Below, piece by piece: positions 54,196 to 63,358 of a stretch of DNA of 64,000 nt. The DNA is from DATEAV01 sp964575425 (GTDB taxonomy: Bacteria; Chloroflexota; Anaerolineae; Anaerolineales; E44-bin32). The stretch covers positions 1 to 64,000 of the forward strand of contig CAZNRD010000006.1 of NCBI GenBank assembly GCA_964575425.1, given 5' to 3'. Numbering within the stretch: the first letter of the stretch is position 1; each line of letters begins with the position of its first letter. The notes under the pieces are model-generated. The model saw nothing but the letters and a program-made list of their open reading frames with translations, had not been told where the DNA came from and ran no database searches. The position numbers and the translations under genes were made by a program.

Positions 54196-55244
54196 TGGCC
54201 GCACACGCGGAAAGCATCCCCGCACGCGCCGGCGCCAATCTGCTGGGCCTGGAGAGGGCCGACTACAAAGGGCTGGCCACAACCCTCTGCCAGGGCTGCG
54301 GCCACAACTCCATTGCCAACCAGGTCGTCACCGCCTGCTTCGAGATGTCGATCCCGCCGGAGCGCGTGATCAAGCTCTCTGGAATCGGCTGTTCGAGCAA
54401 GAGTCCGGCTTATTTCATGAGCCGCTCCCATGCGTTCAACGGCCTGCATGGGCGGATGCCGCCGGTCGCTGCCGGCGCTCTAGTGGCCAACCGCGACCTC
54501 AAGGGCCTGGGCGTCAGCGGCGACGGCGACACGGCCAGCATCGGCCTGGGGCACTTCAAGCACCTCGTCCGAAGGAATGTGCCGGTGGTCTACATCGTCG
54601 AGAACAACGGAGTCTACGGTCTCACCAAAGGGCAGTTTTCGCCCACGGCAGACAAGGGGCAAGTGATCAAGAGCCAGGGAGAGAATCCGTTCCTACCGAT
54701 CGATGTCTGCATGGAGGCTCTGGCGGCAAACTGCGGCTTTGTTGCCCGCTCCTTTGCCGGCGACCCCAAGCAGGTGAAGGAGCTTATCAAGGCCGCCCTT
54801 GCCTACCGTGGCGCAGCCGTCCTGGATATCATCAGCCCGTGCGTCACGTTCAACAATCGCGACGAATCGACCAAGAGCTACACCTGGGGAAAGGAGCACG
54901 CAGACCCGCTTCAGGACGTCACCCTGGTGCCGCGGCGAGAGGAAATCGTGATCGAGTATGAGCCCGGGCAGGTGAGGACTGTCGAGCTGCACGACGGCTC
55001 GCTGGTGCTCCTGAAGAAGCTCGCCCGCGACTACGATCCCTCAGACCGCGCGGCGGCCTTGGCGCTGCTGGAGGAAGCGCGCGCCAAGCAGCTGCTGATC
55101 ACCGGCCTGATCCACCTCGACCCAACCGCACCGACGCTCATCGATGTGCTGAGCATCGTGGACAAGCCGCTGGCGCGGCTGACGGAAGACGAACTCCGAC
55201 CGCCGAGACACTCTCTCGACCAGGTGCTGGTCGAGCTGCGCTGA
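54192..55244 (+). CDS. korB: 2-oxoacid:ferredoxin oxidoreductase beta subunit
   Basis: A 350-residue TPP- and Fe-S-binding partner of the fused subunit. LCQGCGHNSIAN holds the first two cluster Cys, GIGCSSKS another, SGDGDTASIG is the TPP/Mg site and VENNGVYGLTKGQFSPT supplies the Asn-Tyr pair; the fourth Cys is likely ISPCVTFNN. It has the extra C-terminal segment (about 255-350) of KorB. ATG 54192 or 54195 follows GGGGAGG. Confidence 0.93.
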   Translation: MMAAHAESIPARAGANLLGLERADYKGLATTLCQGCGHNSIANQVVTACFEMSIPPERVIKLSGIGCSSKSPAYFMSRSHAFNGLHGRMPPVAAGALVANRDLKGLGVSGDGDTASIGLGHFKHLVRRNVPVVYIVENNGVYGLTKGQFSPTADKGQVIKSQGENPFLPIDVCMEALAANCGFVARSFAGDPKQVKELIKAALAYRGAAVLDIISPCVTFNNRDESTKSYTWGKEHADPLQDVTLVPRREEIVIEYEPGQVRTVELHDGSLVLLKKLARDYDPSDRAAALALLEEARAKQLLITGLIHLDPTAPTLIDVLSIVDKPLARLTEDELRPPRHSLDQVLVELR

Positions 55245-55357
55245 GCCCGGTGCGGCAGAGGCGCGCCTGCGAATCCCGGGGATCTTTGCCTCCCGAGCGC
55301 GCAGGCCGAAGGAACGGGCTGCGACCTCGCCCGCTGCGGCGGTGGGGGATCACTGCG

Positions 55358-56461
55358 ATGGGACGGGCCTCGAACTGTCTCGCCGGCGTTGCCAGGAGCA
55401 TGGCGCTTGTGCTGGCGATCCTGCTGGCCATCTCGCTGCCCTTCAGCTTGGCTGCGCATGACCTTGGCCGAGTTCTGTTCTCCCCAGAAAGCATGAGCGA
55501 ACTGATCGTGTCGCGCGTCGTTGAGAATGGGCAGCTGCGTCGACTGCTTGTCGCCCGGTTGCTGGGCGGAGGGGCATCGGCAGAGGATGACGCCGAGGGC
55601 TTCGACATGGCGCGCGCTTCAAGCTATCTCACCCCTGCTGAACTCGATGAAATCGGCGACGCGCTCTTCCCGCCCGGCTGGGTGGAGGAGCAGATCGCCT
55701 CCATCATGCGCCAGCTCTACGCCTGGCTGGACAATGACGAACCCTCCCCCGGGCTGGCCCTTGACCTTCGTCCCGTGGCGGCTTGGCTGCGCAGCGGCGG
55801 GGCACATGAGTTCGTCGAGACCCTTGTCGATTCATGGCCGGCGTGTGGCCTGCAGCAGGTGGAGCAGATGCTCGTCGAGGCCGCGCGCAGGGGAAGGGTG
55901 TCGGTGCAGTACTGTGAGCCACCGGAGCCGTATCGGACCGCGCTCATGGACTTCGCAGCGACGGCGCTCCTGGCGCAGGTGGAGGCTATGCCCCGGCAAC
56001 TTCGCCTGAGCGGTGTGTCTGCCGGCACCGATGCCGAACAAGTCATGGCCCTAAAGGAGCAAATGCGCCTGGTGCGTCTGCTCCTGACCCATGGCTGGCT
56101 CCTGCCGCTCTCCCTCCTCGGCCTGATCATGACCCTGGCTGTCCGCTCCTACCCCGATCTCGCGCGCTGGTGGGGGATTCCGCTCTTGGGTGGGGGTCTG
56201 CTGGGCTTGGCGCTGCTGTTGGTTGGTGGCGCAGTGGCGGAGCAAGCCATCGAGCGCATGGCGGAGCGACAGGCCTCGGAGTTGCTGGCGCTGCTTGTCA
56301 AGGGGATGGGCGGCGGGCTGGTCGAGGAAGCCCAGCGTCGGCTTTTCTGGCAGCTCTTGGTCTTGACGATGGCCTCCAGCGGCTTGATCCTCTCCGGCGC
56401 CGTCGTGGGTCGACGGAAGCGAGACCTCGGCGTTGTCCCTCCGAGTGCCGTTGGCTCGTGA
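55358..56461 (+). CDS. membrane protein, function unknown
   Basis: A 367-residue protein. An N-terminal helix (about 12-35, ALVLAILLAISLPFSLAAHD) leads into a large extracytoplasmic domain, then three C-terminal helices (about 250-345) and a basic tail. The middle is Leu/Ala-rich without motif. It lies 114 bp after korB. ATG 55358 is preceded by GGGGGA; the frame is open from 55250. No family is recognised. Confidence 0.65.
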   Translation: MGRASNCLAGVARSMALVLAILLAISLPFSLAAHDLGRVLFSPESMSELIVSRVVENGQLRRLLVARLLGGGASAEDDAEGFDMARASSYLTPAELDEIGDALFPPGWVEEQIASIMRQLYAWLDNDEPSPGLALDLRPVAAWLRSGGAHEFVETLVDSWPACGLQQVEQMLVEAARRGRVSVQYCEPPEPYRTALMDFAATALLAQVEAMPRQLRLSGVSAGTDAEQVMALKEQMRLVRLLLTHGWLLPLSLLGLIMTLAVRSYPDLARWWGIPLLGGGLLGLALLLVGGAVAEQAIERMAERQASELLALLVKGMGGGLVEEAQRRLFWQLLVLTMASSGLILSGAVVGRRKRDLGVVPPSAVGS

Positions 56462-56491
56462 TTCGCGACAGGTCTATGCGCGTGCCTTGGC

Positions 56492-57799
56492 CTAGAGATA
56501 GTTCAGCGCCGCGGCCTGACGCTCCAGCTCTTCTCTGAAGTCTGGGTGTGCGATCTCGATCAAGGCGCGCGCACGCTGGCGAATCGTCTTCCCGAAGAGA
56601 TCGACCACGCCGAACTCGGTGGCGATGTAGTGGACGTGGTTGCGCGAGGTCACCACCCCGGCCCCCGGCTTGAGCATCGGCACGATGCGGCTGACGCGGC
56701 TGCTGTCCTTGAGGACCGCGGTTGAGGGCAGCGCAATGATGGGCTTTCCGCCCTTGCTCCGCGCAGCGCCGTAGACGAAATCCACCTGCCCGCCGACCCC
56801 CGAGTACAGTCTGGGCCCGATGCTGTCGGCGCAGACCTGCCCTGTCAGATCGATTTCAATGGCCGAGTTGATGGAGACCATTTTGTCGTTCTGAGCAATC
56901 ACGAAGGGATCGTTAACATACTCCGTTGGATGGAGTTCGATGATCGGGTTGTCGTCGACAAAATCGTAGAGGAGCTGCGTCCCCAGCATGAAGCCGGCGA
57001 TGACCTTCCCCGGGTGCAGCGTCTTGCGTTCGTTCGTGATCACCCCCCGCTGAATCAGCATCATCACCCCGTCTGAGAACAGCTCTGTGTGGACGCCCAG
57101 GTCGCGCTTGTCGCCCAGGAAATGCAGCACGCCGTCCGGGATAGCCCCAATGCCGAGCTGCAGGGTGGAGCCGTCCTCGATCAGGTCCGCCACGTGCTTG
57201 CCGATGGCCTTGCTCAGCTCGTTGGGTTCCCCCATCGGCATCTCCGCCAATGGGTACTCCACAGGGACGGCGTAGTCGATCTTGGAGATGTGGATGAAGG
57301 AGTCGCCCAGGGTGCGAGGCATACGCTCGTTGATCTCGGCGACGACGGTCTTGGCCACCTGCGCCGGCGTCTTGGAGAGGCCGGCTTCGATGCCGAGGCT
57401 GCAGAAGCCATGCTCGTCGGGGGGAGCGACGTGGATGAGAGCGACATCTGGCTTGAGCGGCCCGTAGCGCATCAGCAGGGGCACCTGCGAGAGGAAGACC
57501 GGGGTGAAATCGACTCGTCCCTCGTGCACGGCCTGGCGCACATTGTCGCTGATGAACAGGGTGTTGATGTTCAGGTGCCCTGCCATTTCGGGAGCAGCGT
57601 GAGGCGCAGGGCCGATGGTGAGGACCTGGATGATTTCGACATCATGCAGTTCGTGTGCTCTGGCGACGAGCGCGCCCAGCAGCTGCTGGGGAACCGAGCA
57701 GTTGCCGGTCAGGAACACCCGCTGGCCCGATTGGATCACCTTCACCGCTTCGTCGGCGGTCGTCACCTTGGCTTTACTGCCGGCTTGCCAGCTCATCAT
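56492..57799 (-). CDS. acetyl-CoA hydrolase/transferase family CoA-transferase
   Basis: A 435-residue enzyme of the acetyl-CoA hydrolase/4-hydroxybutyrate CoA-transferase family. The catalytic Glu lies in GVHTELFSDGVMML. GIGAIPDGVLHFLG binds the CoA phosphate, and HVAPPDEHGFCSLGIE and IDLTGQVCADSIGPRLYSGVGGQVDF are family signatures. It would shuttle CoA between an acyl-CoA and acetate in fermentation, fitting the 2-oxoacid oxidoreductases nearby. It overlaps the alanine dehydrogenase gene by 4 bp, so translation is coupled. Confidence 0.9.
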   Translation of the reverse strand: MMSWQAGSKAKVTTADEAVKVIQSGQRVFLTGNCSVPQQLLGALVARAHELHDVEIIQVLTIGPAPHAAPEMAGHLNINTLFISDNVRQAVHEGRVDFTPVFLSQVPLLMRYGPLKPDVALIHVAPPDEHGFCSLGIEAGLSKTPAQVAKTVVAEINERMPRTLGDSFIHISKIDYAVPVEYPLAEMPMGEPNELSKAIGKHVADLIEDGSTLQLGIGAIPDGVLHFLGDKRDLGVHTELFSDGVMMLIQRGVITNERKTLHPGKVIAGFMLGTQLLYDFVDDNPIIELHPTEYVNDPFVIAQNDKMVSINSAIEIDLTGQVCADSIGPRLYSGVGGQVDFVYGAARSKGGKPIIALPSTAVLKDSSRVSRIVPMLKPGAGVVTSRNHVHYIATEFGVVDLFGKTIRQRARALIEIAHPDFREELERQAAALNYL

Positions 57800-58890
57800 T
57801 CTTCACTCCCTACGGCGACCAAGCGCTTGAGATGCCGCATCTTCCCGCGGTAGGTGTTGACGCCCCTCTCCAGCGCAGGCAGGTTCTCGATGGCCTTGTC
57901 GATGCCCATGCGCGAGATGGCGGTCAGGTAGGGGAAGGCGGCGTTGAAGAGCGTGTACGACCCGGTCTGTCCAAGCACGCCCGGCATGTTGGGCACGCAG
58001 AAGTGGATCACACCTTCCTCGGTGTAGGTCGGGGACCCGTGGGAGGTGGGGCGCGACGTCTCGATGCAGCCGCCGGTGTCAATGGCCATGTCGATGATGA
58101 CCGAGCGGCGCTTCATGCGCGACACCATGTCGCGCGTCACCACGATTGGCGACCGTTCGCCCGGCACGTAGACAGCGCCAATGAGGACGTCGGCATAGGA
58201 GCAGGCGCGCCGGATGTTGTAGGGCGTGGCGAGCATCGTCACCAGGTGGCAGGGCGTGCGAGACTGCAGGTCCTGGAGCCTGCGCAGGTCGATGTCGAGG
58301 ACGGTGACATGCGCGCCGAGCGCGGCGAAGGTCGTGGCGGCCGTGCCGCCGGCCATGCCGGCGCCGATGATCACCACCTCCGGTGCCGGAACGCCAACCA
58401 GCCCGGCGAGCAGGATGCCCCGCCCGCCAAAGTCGTTCTGCATCAGGCGGGCAGCCACCTGGACGACCATGTGGCCGCCGAGCTGGCTGTGGGGGGCCAG
58501 CACCGGACGATAGCCATCGTCTTTTTCGATCTGCTCGTAGGCGATGGCTGTGAGCTTCTTCTCCTGAAAGACCGTCAGCTTGTCGTGGCGTGCGGCGGCC
58601 AGGTAGAGAAAGCCCATCACGGTCTGACCTGGGCGCATCATCTCCAGTTCCTCCTGCAGGGGCCGCGCGAACTTGAGCACCAGGTCCGCCCGCCGGTAGA
58701 CTTCCTCCTCGTTGTAGGCAATTGTTGCCCCGGCCTGAGCGTAGTCGTCGTCGCCGAAGCCGGCGCCCACACCGGCGCCCCGCTCGACAAAGACCGCGTG
58801 GTCATTCTCCTGGAAGAGGCCCACGCCGCTCGGGGGGAGGCCCACACGGTGTTCATGCGGTCTGCGTTCGCGGGGGATGCCGATGATCAT
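57796..58890 (-). CDS. ald: alanine dehydrogenase
   Basis: A 364-residue enzyme interconverting alanine and pyruvate with NAD. The start MIIGIPRERRPHEHRVGLPP contains the substrate Arg; LVLKFARPL and MGFLYLAAARH carry the catalytic Lys and His regions. The NAD loop is IGAGMAGGTAATTFAALGA, and SVIIDMAIDTGGCIETSRPT is diagnostic. A few positions differ from common Ald, for example LKFARP instead of VKVKEP. It lies 39 bp after argF and overlaps the CoA-transferase, forming one operon. Confidence 0.9.
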   Translation of the reverse strand: MIIGIPRERRPHEHRVGLPPSGVGLFQENDHAVFVERGAGVGAGFGDDDYAQAGATIAYNEEEVYRRADLVLKFARPLQEELEMMRPGQTVMGFLYLAAARHDKLTVFQEKKLTAIAYEQIEKDDGYRPVLAPHSQLGGHMVVQVAARLMQNDFGGRGILLAGLVGVPAPEVVIIGAGMAGGTAATTFAALGAHVTVLDIDLRRLQDLQSRTPCHLVTMLATPYNIRRACSYADVLIGAVYVPGERSPIVVTRDMVSRMKRRSVIIDMAIDTGGCIETSRPTSHGSPTYTEEGVIHFCVPNMPGVLGQTGSYTLFNAAFPYLTAISRMGIDKAIENLPALERGVNTYRGKMRHLKRLVAVGSEE

Positions 58891-58929
58891 GGTATGTCTC
58901 CATTGATCTGGCGGATCTGGCGCGCCGGC

Positions 58930-59850
58930 TCAGCTGAGCAGGCTCACCAGGATCGCCTTCTGTGCGTGCAGACGGTTTTCGGCCTGATCGAAGATCGCGG
59001 AGTGCGGCCCGTCCATCACCTCATCGGTGATCTCCTGCCCACGGTGCGCGGGTAGGCAGTGCATCACGATGGCGGAGGGATCCGCTTCGCCCACGAGGCC
59101 CGCGTTTACCTGATATGGCGGGAAGGCCTTCCTGCGCTGCTCCGCCTCCGCCTCCTGGCCCATGCTGGTCCAGGTGTCCGTGTAGATGATGTGGGCTCCG
59201 CGGACGGCCTCGCGGGGATCACGCAGCAGGCGGATGCTGATGCCGGTCTCTTCCGCAAGCCTGCGGCCCAGATCGAGAGCCTGGGCCGGCAGCTCGTAGC
59301 CTTCCGGCGAGGCGATGGTGAAATCCAGACCCAGCCTGGCGCAGGCAACCAGGAGCGACACGGCCACATTGTTCCCATCGCCAACAAACGTCAGCCGCAG
59401 GCCCTCCAGCCTGCCGAAGTGCTCGCGGATGGTGAGCATATCGGCCAGAGCCTGGCAGGGATGATTGAAGTCGCTCAGCCCGTTGATGACCGGCACCGAA
59501 GCATGGCGGGCCAGCTCGAGCACGTGCTCGTGGGCGAAGACGCGCGCCATGATCGCATCGACGTAGCGAGAAAGAACCCGGCTCACGTCGGCGATGGACT
59601 CTCGCTTGCCCAACCCGACCTCGTCTGGCGAGAGATAGAGGGCGTCGCCGCCCAGGTGGCGCATCGCCATGTCGAAGGAGACGCGGGTGCGCAGGCTTGG
59701 CTTCTGGAAGACCATGGCCAGCACCTTGCCGGCGAGCAGCGGAACGTTGCCCCCGGCGCGCCGCTCCTCCTTGAGGCGAACGGCCAGGTCGAGCATGGCC
59801 TCGAGTTCATGGCGACGAAAGTCGGCCAGACAAAGGAAATGTCGTGTCAC
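58930..59850 (-). CDS. argF: ornithine carbamoyltransferase
   Basis: OTCase makes citrulline from ornithine and carbamoyl phosphate, or runs backwards in the arginine deiminase pathway. The 306-residue protein has KPSLRTRVSFD (carbamoyl-phosphate site), the GLSDFNHPCQALADM loop, FVGDGNNVAVSL and the ornithine-site MHCLPAHRGQEITDEV. GTG 59850 with GGGGAG is chosen; it gives the family N-terminus TRHFLCLADF. Its place upstream of ald and the CoA-transferase suggests a catabolic role, but biosynthesis is possible. Confidence 0.93.
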   Translation of the reverse strand: MTRHFLCLADFRRHELEAMLDLAVRLKEERRAGGNVPLLAGKVLAMVFQKPSLRTRVSFDMAMRHLGGDALYLSPDEVGLGKRESIADVSRVLSRYVDAIMARVFAHEHVLELARHASVPVINGLSDFNHPCQALADMLTIREHFGRLEGLRLTFVGDGNNVAVSLLVACARLGLDFTIASPEGYELPAQALDLGRRLAEETGISIRLLRDPREAVRGAHIIYTDTWTSMGQEAEAEQRRKAFPPYQVNAGLVGEADPSAIVMHCLPAHRGQEITDEVMDGPHSAIFDQAENRLHAQKAILVSLLS

Positions 59851-59891
59851 AGCAGGCTCCCCGTGGCAGGATTCACAGTTGATGGTGAGTG

Positions 59892-59949
59892 AGTATAGCA
59901 CGGCGAGGCGGTCTTCTGGGTTTCGTCACCCGGCGCTTCGCTCTATAAT
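59892..59949. promoter_or_regulatory. divergent promoters of argF and the histidine kinase
   Basis: Minus-strand TATACT (59897-59892) for argF and plus-strand TATAAT (59944-59949) for the kinase. The -35 regions are weak on both sides. The plus-strand leader contains GAGCCG/CGGCTC, a possible small hairpin. Confidence 0.45.
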
Positions 59950-60067
59950 CATGCGCGAGCCGGAGGGCGTGGTTCGGCTCTGACCGGGAGAAGTGCTCGC
60001 GGTGGGCGGACGTTCTGGGGCGATGTCGGGAACCGAGGCGTCGTTCTGAAGGCGTGGGGGCTGGGCG

Positions 60068-61654
60068 GTGAGCGGAGGGCGCATTCTTCTCCTGGACGAC
60101 GACGGGGGGACGGTCGCGCTGTGCCGCCGGCTGCTGCCTCGGGCCGGTTACCAGGTGACGTCGGCAACAAGCGCCGAGGAGGCGCTGCGCCACCTGCAGC
60201 GCGACGCCTTCGATCTCCTGCTTGTCGATGTCCGGATGAGCGGGGCCGATGGGTCCGCGTTGATGCGGCAGGTGCCCGCGCTACAGCCGGACATGGCAGT
60301 CGTAGTGATGGCGGGCGGGGATAGCCTGGGGATGGCCATCCGGGCGCTGGAAGAGGGCGCCAGCGGATTGGTCGTGAAGCCGTTCGAGTCGAACCAGACG
60401 CTTCTGCGTCAGGTCTCCAGGGCGATCGAAGCCAACCGCGCACGCCGCGAGGCCGCCCGTAGCCGTGCGCTGCAACCGATCTTCGACCTGACGGAGAGCC
60501 TGTTCGGGGAAACCGAGGAGACCAGTCTCGCGACGCGGGTGGCCCACGCGGTGCGAGCCCAGCTTCGCTGCGCTGCCGTGGGGGTCTATTGGCGGGACGA
60601 TGCTGGCACCTCTCCCCGCTCGTTGGCACGCCTTGGCGAGGCACCGAAACCGGAAGAGGCCGCAGCGTCGGTCCTCATGCCCACGGGGGAGCCCTTGGTC
60701 GTCACCCGGCTTGGGCCCGGGGGCAATCCTGCTCCGGGCGTGGATCGATGGCTGGCGGCGCGTGGCCTGGGGTCGGGGCTAGTGGTGCCGGTGAGGCGCA
60801 CGCAGGGAATCTGCATTCTCCTGGCCGTTCGTGAGGAGCGCCAGGCGGCGTTCAGCGAAAGCGAGGAAGAACTGCTGATCCTGCTGGCGCGTCAGGCGGC
60901 AGTGGCTCTGGAAAACGCGCGACTTTACGGCGCGCTGCGTGACCATGTGCGGGAGATCGAGCGATCGCAGCAGCGCCTGATCCAATCGGAGAAGCTGGCA
61001 GCCATCGGACGCCTGACCGCGTCGATCGCCCACGAGGTGAACAATCCGCTGCAGTCGCTCCGGAACTGTCTCGACCTGGCTGGCCGGGATGGGCTGGAAG
61101 AGGGTCAGCAGAGAGAGTATCTCAGGCTGGCGCAGAAGGAACTCGATCGCCTCAGCTGGATCATGCGGCAGATGCTGGATTTCTACCGCCCCGAGGCTGC
61201 TGCTCGCCAGTGGGTGGACCTCAATGAGCTGCTGCGGGAGGTGGTGATGCTTACGGCGGCTCAATGTGAGTCGAGGGGGGTCAAGCTTACCCTGGACCTG
61301 GCCAAGGACCTGCCTCGCATCCGTGCGGTTGGCTTCCAGCTCCAGCAGGTGGCGCTGAATCTGGTTCTGAACGCAATCGAGGCCATGCCGAAAGGCGGCA
61401 AGCTTTCGATTCGCACCCAGGCGCGTCGCGAGAGTGTGGTGGTGACCTTCCGCGACACCGGCGTTGGAGTCCCTCGACAGGACCTGCCCAGGATCTTCGA
61501 GCCATTCTTCACCTCCAAGGCTCGCGGCACCGGGCTGGGGCTGGCGGTGAGCTACGGCATCGTGTCAGCCCACGGAGGCGTCATCGAGGTGGAGAGCGAT
61601 GTGGGCGCGGGCAGCACCTTTCGCGTCAAACTTCCTATCGGGGAAGGGGAATAG
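60068..61654 (+). CDS. REC-GAF-histidine kinase
   Basis: A 528-residue hybrid sensor without membrane helices. An N-terminal receiver (1-120) has LLLDDD, the phosphoacceptor Asp in LLLVDVRM and Lys in VVKPFE. A GAF domain (about 145-280) follows, then HisKA with SIAHEVNNPLQSLRN (phosphorylated His) and an HATPase with NLVLNAIEAMPKGG, FRDTGVGVPRQD and GTGLGLAVSYGI. The N-terminal receiver implies control by an upstream kinase or phosphorelay. The start is GTG. The stop touches the GTG of the response-regulator gene. Confidence 0.93.
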   Translation: MSGGRILLLDDDGGTVALCRRLLPRAGYQVTSATSAEEALRHLQRDAFDLLLVDVRMSGADGSALMRQVPALQPDMAVVVMAGGDSLGMAIRALEEGASGLVVKPFESNQTLLRQVSRAIEANRARREAARSRALQPIFDLTESLFGETEETSLATRVAHAVRAQLRCAAVGVYWRDDAGTSPRSLARLGEAPKPEEAAASVLMPTGEPLVVTRLGPGGNPAPGVDRWLAARGLGSGLVVPVRRTQGICILLAVREERQAAFSESEEELLILLARQAAVALENARLYGALRDHVREIERSQQRLIQSEKLAAIGRLTASIAHEVNNPLQSLRNCLDLAGRDGLEEGQQREYLRLAQKELDRLSWIMRQMLDFYRPEAAARQWVDLNELLREVVMLTAAQCESRGVKLTLDLAKDLPRIRAVGFQLQQVALNLVLNAIEAMPKGGKLSIRTQARRESVVVTFRDTGVGVPRQDLPRIFEPFFTSKARGTGLGLAVSYGIVSAHGGVIEVESDVGAGSTFRVKLPIGEGE

Positions 61655-62437
61655 GTGGCCGATCGGGTGCTGGTAGTCGATGATGACAACATCGGCCGCC
61701 GCACGCTGGCCGAGATCCTGACGCTGGAGGGCTTTGAGGTCGTCGAGGCTGAAGGTGGGCGGGCGGCGATCGAGGCGCTGGGAGCAGCGGACTTCGACGT
61801 CGTGCTGCTGGACCTGAAGATGCCCGATGTGGACGGGCTGGCCGTGCTCGAGGCCGCCTCCCATCTGGCGCCGGATGCGCAGGTCGTCGTGTTCACCGCG
61901 CACGGATCACTGGGGTCGGCGATCGAGGCAGTCCGCCACGGCGCTTTTGACTACCTGCTCAAGCCGCTGAGCAGCAGGGACATTCTGGCCTGCGTGCGCC
62001 GAGCCGTCGAGAAGCGCCGAGCGCAGGTTCGTCAGCAAAGGTTGCTGGCCCACCTGGAGCAGGCTGTGCGCGAGCTTCAGGCGGTGGAAGACACGAGCGA
62101 TGCGCCCGTGGTGACGGTGGGGGCGGTGCGGCTCGACGTGTCGCGCCGCAGGCTGGAGAGGGGCGAGCAAAGCGTGGAACTCACGCCGGCGGAGCTGAGG
62201 CTGTTTCTGGCGCTCTATCGGCAGCGTGGGCGGGTGGTGGGGTTCCGCGACTTGGTGGACCAGGTGCAGGGTTATCAAGTCGAGACGTGGGAGGCTCCCG
62301 CGATGGTGCGGCCTGTGGTGAGCCGGCTGCGTGAGAAGCTGCGGCAGGTCGGCGGATCGGCAGAATGGATCGAGACCGTGCGCGGGAGCGGTTACCTGAT
62401 GAGTGAAGGTGGCGGGGCTAGGCGGGCGGAGGGGTGA
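61655..62437 (+). CDS. OmpR-family response regulator
   Basis: A 260-residue regulator: receiver (1-118; LVVDDDN, phosphoacceptor Asp in VVLLDLKMPD, Thr in VFTAHG, Lys in LLKPLS), a linker with a coiled-coil stretch (KRRAQVRQQRLLAHLEQ), and a C-terminal winged helix (about 150-255; TPAELRLFLALYRQ, VRPVVSRLREKL, IETVRGSGYLM). It is directly downstream of the kinase (TAG followed at once by GTG), so they form a two-component pair. Target genes are not evident. Confidence 0.93.
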   Translation: MADRVLVVDDDNIGRRTLAEILTLEGFEVVEAEGGRAAIEALGAADFDVVLLDLKMPDVDGLAVLEAASHLAPDAQVVVFTAHGSLGSAIEAVRHGAFDYLLKPLSSRDILACVRRAVEKRRAQVRQQRLLAHLEQAVRELQAVEDTSDAPVVTVGAVRLDVSRRRLERGEQSVELTPAELRLFLALYRQRGRVVGFRDLVDQVQGYQVETWEAPAMVRPVVSRLREKLRQVGGSAEWIETVRGSGYLMSEGGGARRAEG

Positions 62438-63344
62438 GCCAACGGAGCCAACCCCGGCCTCGGCGAGGCAGGCGGAGGCCGGCGTGGCGTTCGGTCAAGA
62501 GCAGGGCCAGGACGAGAAGACCAGCGCCGAGCCACTGTCCGGGGGCCAGAGCTTCGCGTAGCCATAGTCGGGAAAGGCCGACGGCCACCAGCAGCTCTGC
62601 AAGACCCAGGAGCGTGCTCTGCATACTGCCAGCGTGCTTGACGCCGGCGAACAGAAACAGCCTTGAGAGGAAGGTGACGACGGTCAGACATGCCAGCGGC
62701 AAGGCTTCAGAGGCGGTGAGGGTGGCCAGTGGCGGCGAGAACAAGGCGTATGCCGGGATGACGATGGCTGCCATGGCGGCCAGAGTGTAGAAGGCGACGG
62801 TCGGCGGCGGGGCTTCGTACAGGATGCGCTCGTTGATGGGGATGTGGAGCGCGTACAACAGGCTGGCCAGGAGCAGAAAGAGTGCCGCGCGCAGGTCCAC
62901 ATCACTGGGGGAAGCACGGGTGAGCAGAATCACGGCGGGCACGCTCAAGAGCAGGCGCAGCACCGTGAGTGGGGTCTGCCGCTGGCCGTCCAGGTACAGT
63001 ATCAGGGCAACAAACACCGGGTACAGCGAGAACAAGAGCTGAGCCAGGCCGGCGTCCAGGCGGGCCAGCCCTGAGTAGAAGAAAAGAGACCCCAGGCCGT
63101 TGAGCCCGCCTGCCAGCAGGCAGCCGACGAGGCCGAGGGGGTAGATGTAGAGATCCCGCCTGCGGAACAGGGCCAGCACGAGCAAGAGCAGCACTGCTGA
63201 CCCCGCCGTGCGGATGGCGACGACGGCCAGCGGCGGCACACCGGCCTCCAGGGCTTGCTTGCCGAAGACCGGTGTGGTTCCCATCAGCAGGGCGGAGGCC
63301 AGGGCGAAGCGAAGTCCGCGCGTGTGAGCCGGAGAGGAACTCAT
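62418..63344 (-). CDS. EamA/DMT-family transporter
   Basis: A 308-residue transporter with ten predicted helices in two EamA repeats (about 10-140 and 150-285), the second ending SRLWLREALAPGQWLGAGLLVLALLL. The family moves amino acids or other metabolites; substrate unknown. Its 3' end overlaps the convergent response-regulator gene by 20 bp. Confidence 0.9.
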   Translation of the reverse strand: MSSSPAHTRGLRFALASALLMGTTPVFGKQALEAGVPPLAVVAIRTAGSAVLLLLVLALFRRRDLYIYPLGLVGCLLAGGLNGLGSLFFYSGLARLDAGLAQLLFSLYPVFVALILYLDGQRQTPLTVLRLLLSVPAVILLTRASPSDVDLRAALFLLLASLLYALHIPINERILYEAPPPTVAFYTLAAMAAIVIPAYALFSPPLATLTASEALPLACLTVVTFLSRLFLFAGVKHAGSMQSTLLGLAELLVAVGLSRLWLREALAPGQWLGAGLLVLALLLTERHAGLRLPRRGRGWLRWLTPPPA

Positions 63345-63358
63345 CCAGCGCGTCCTCT

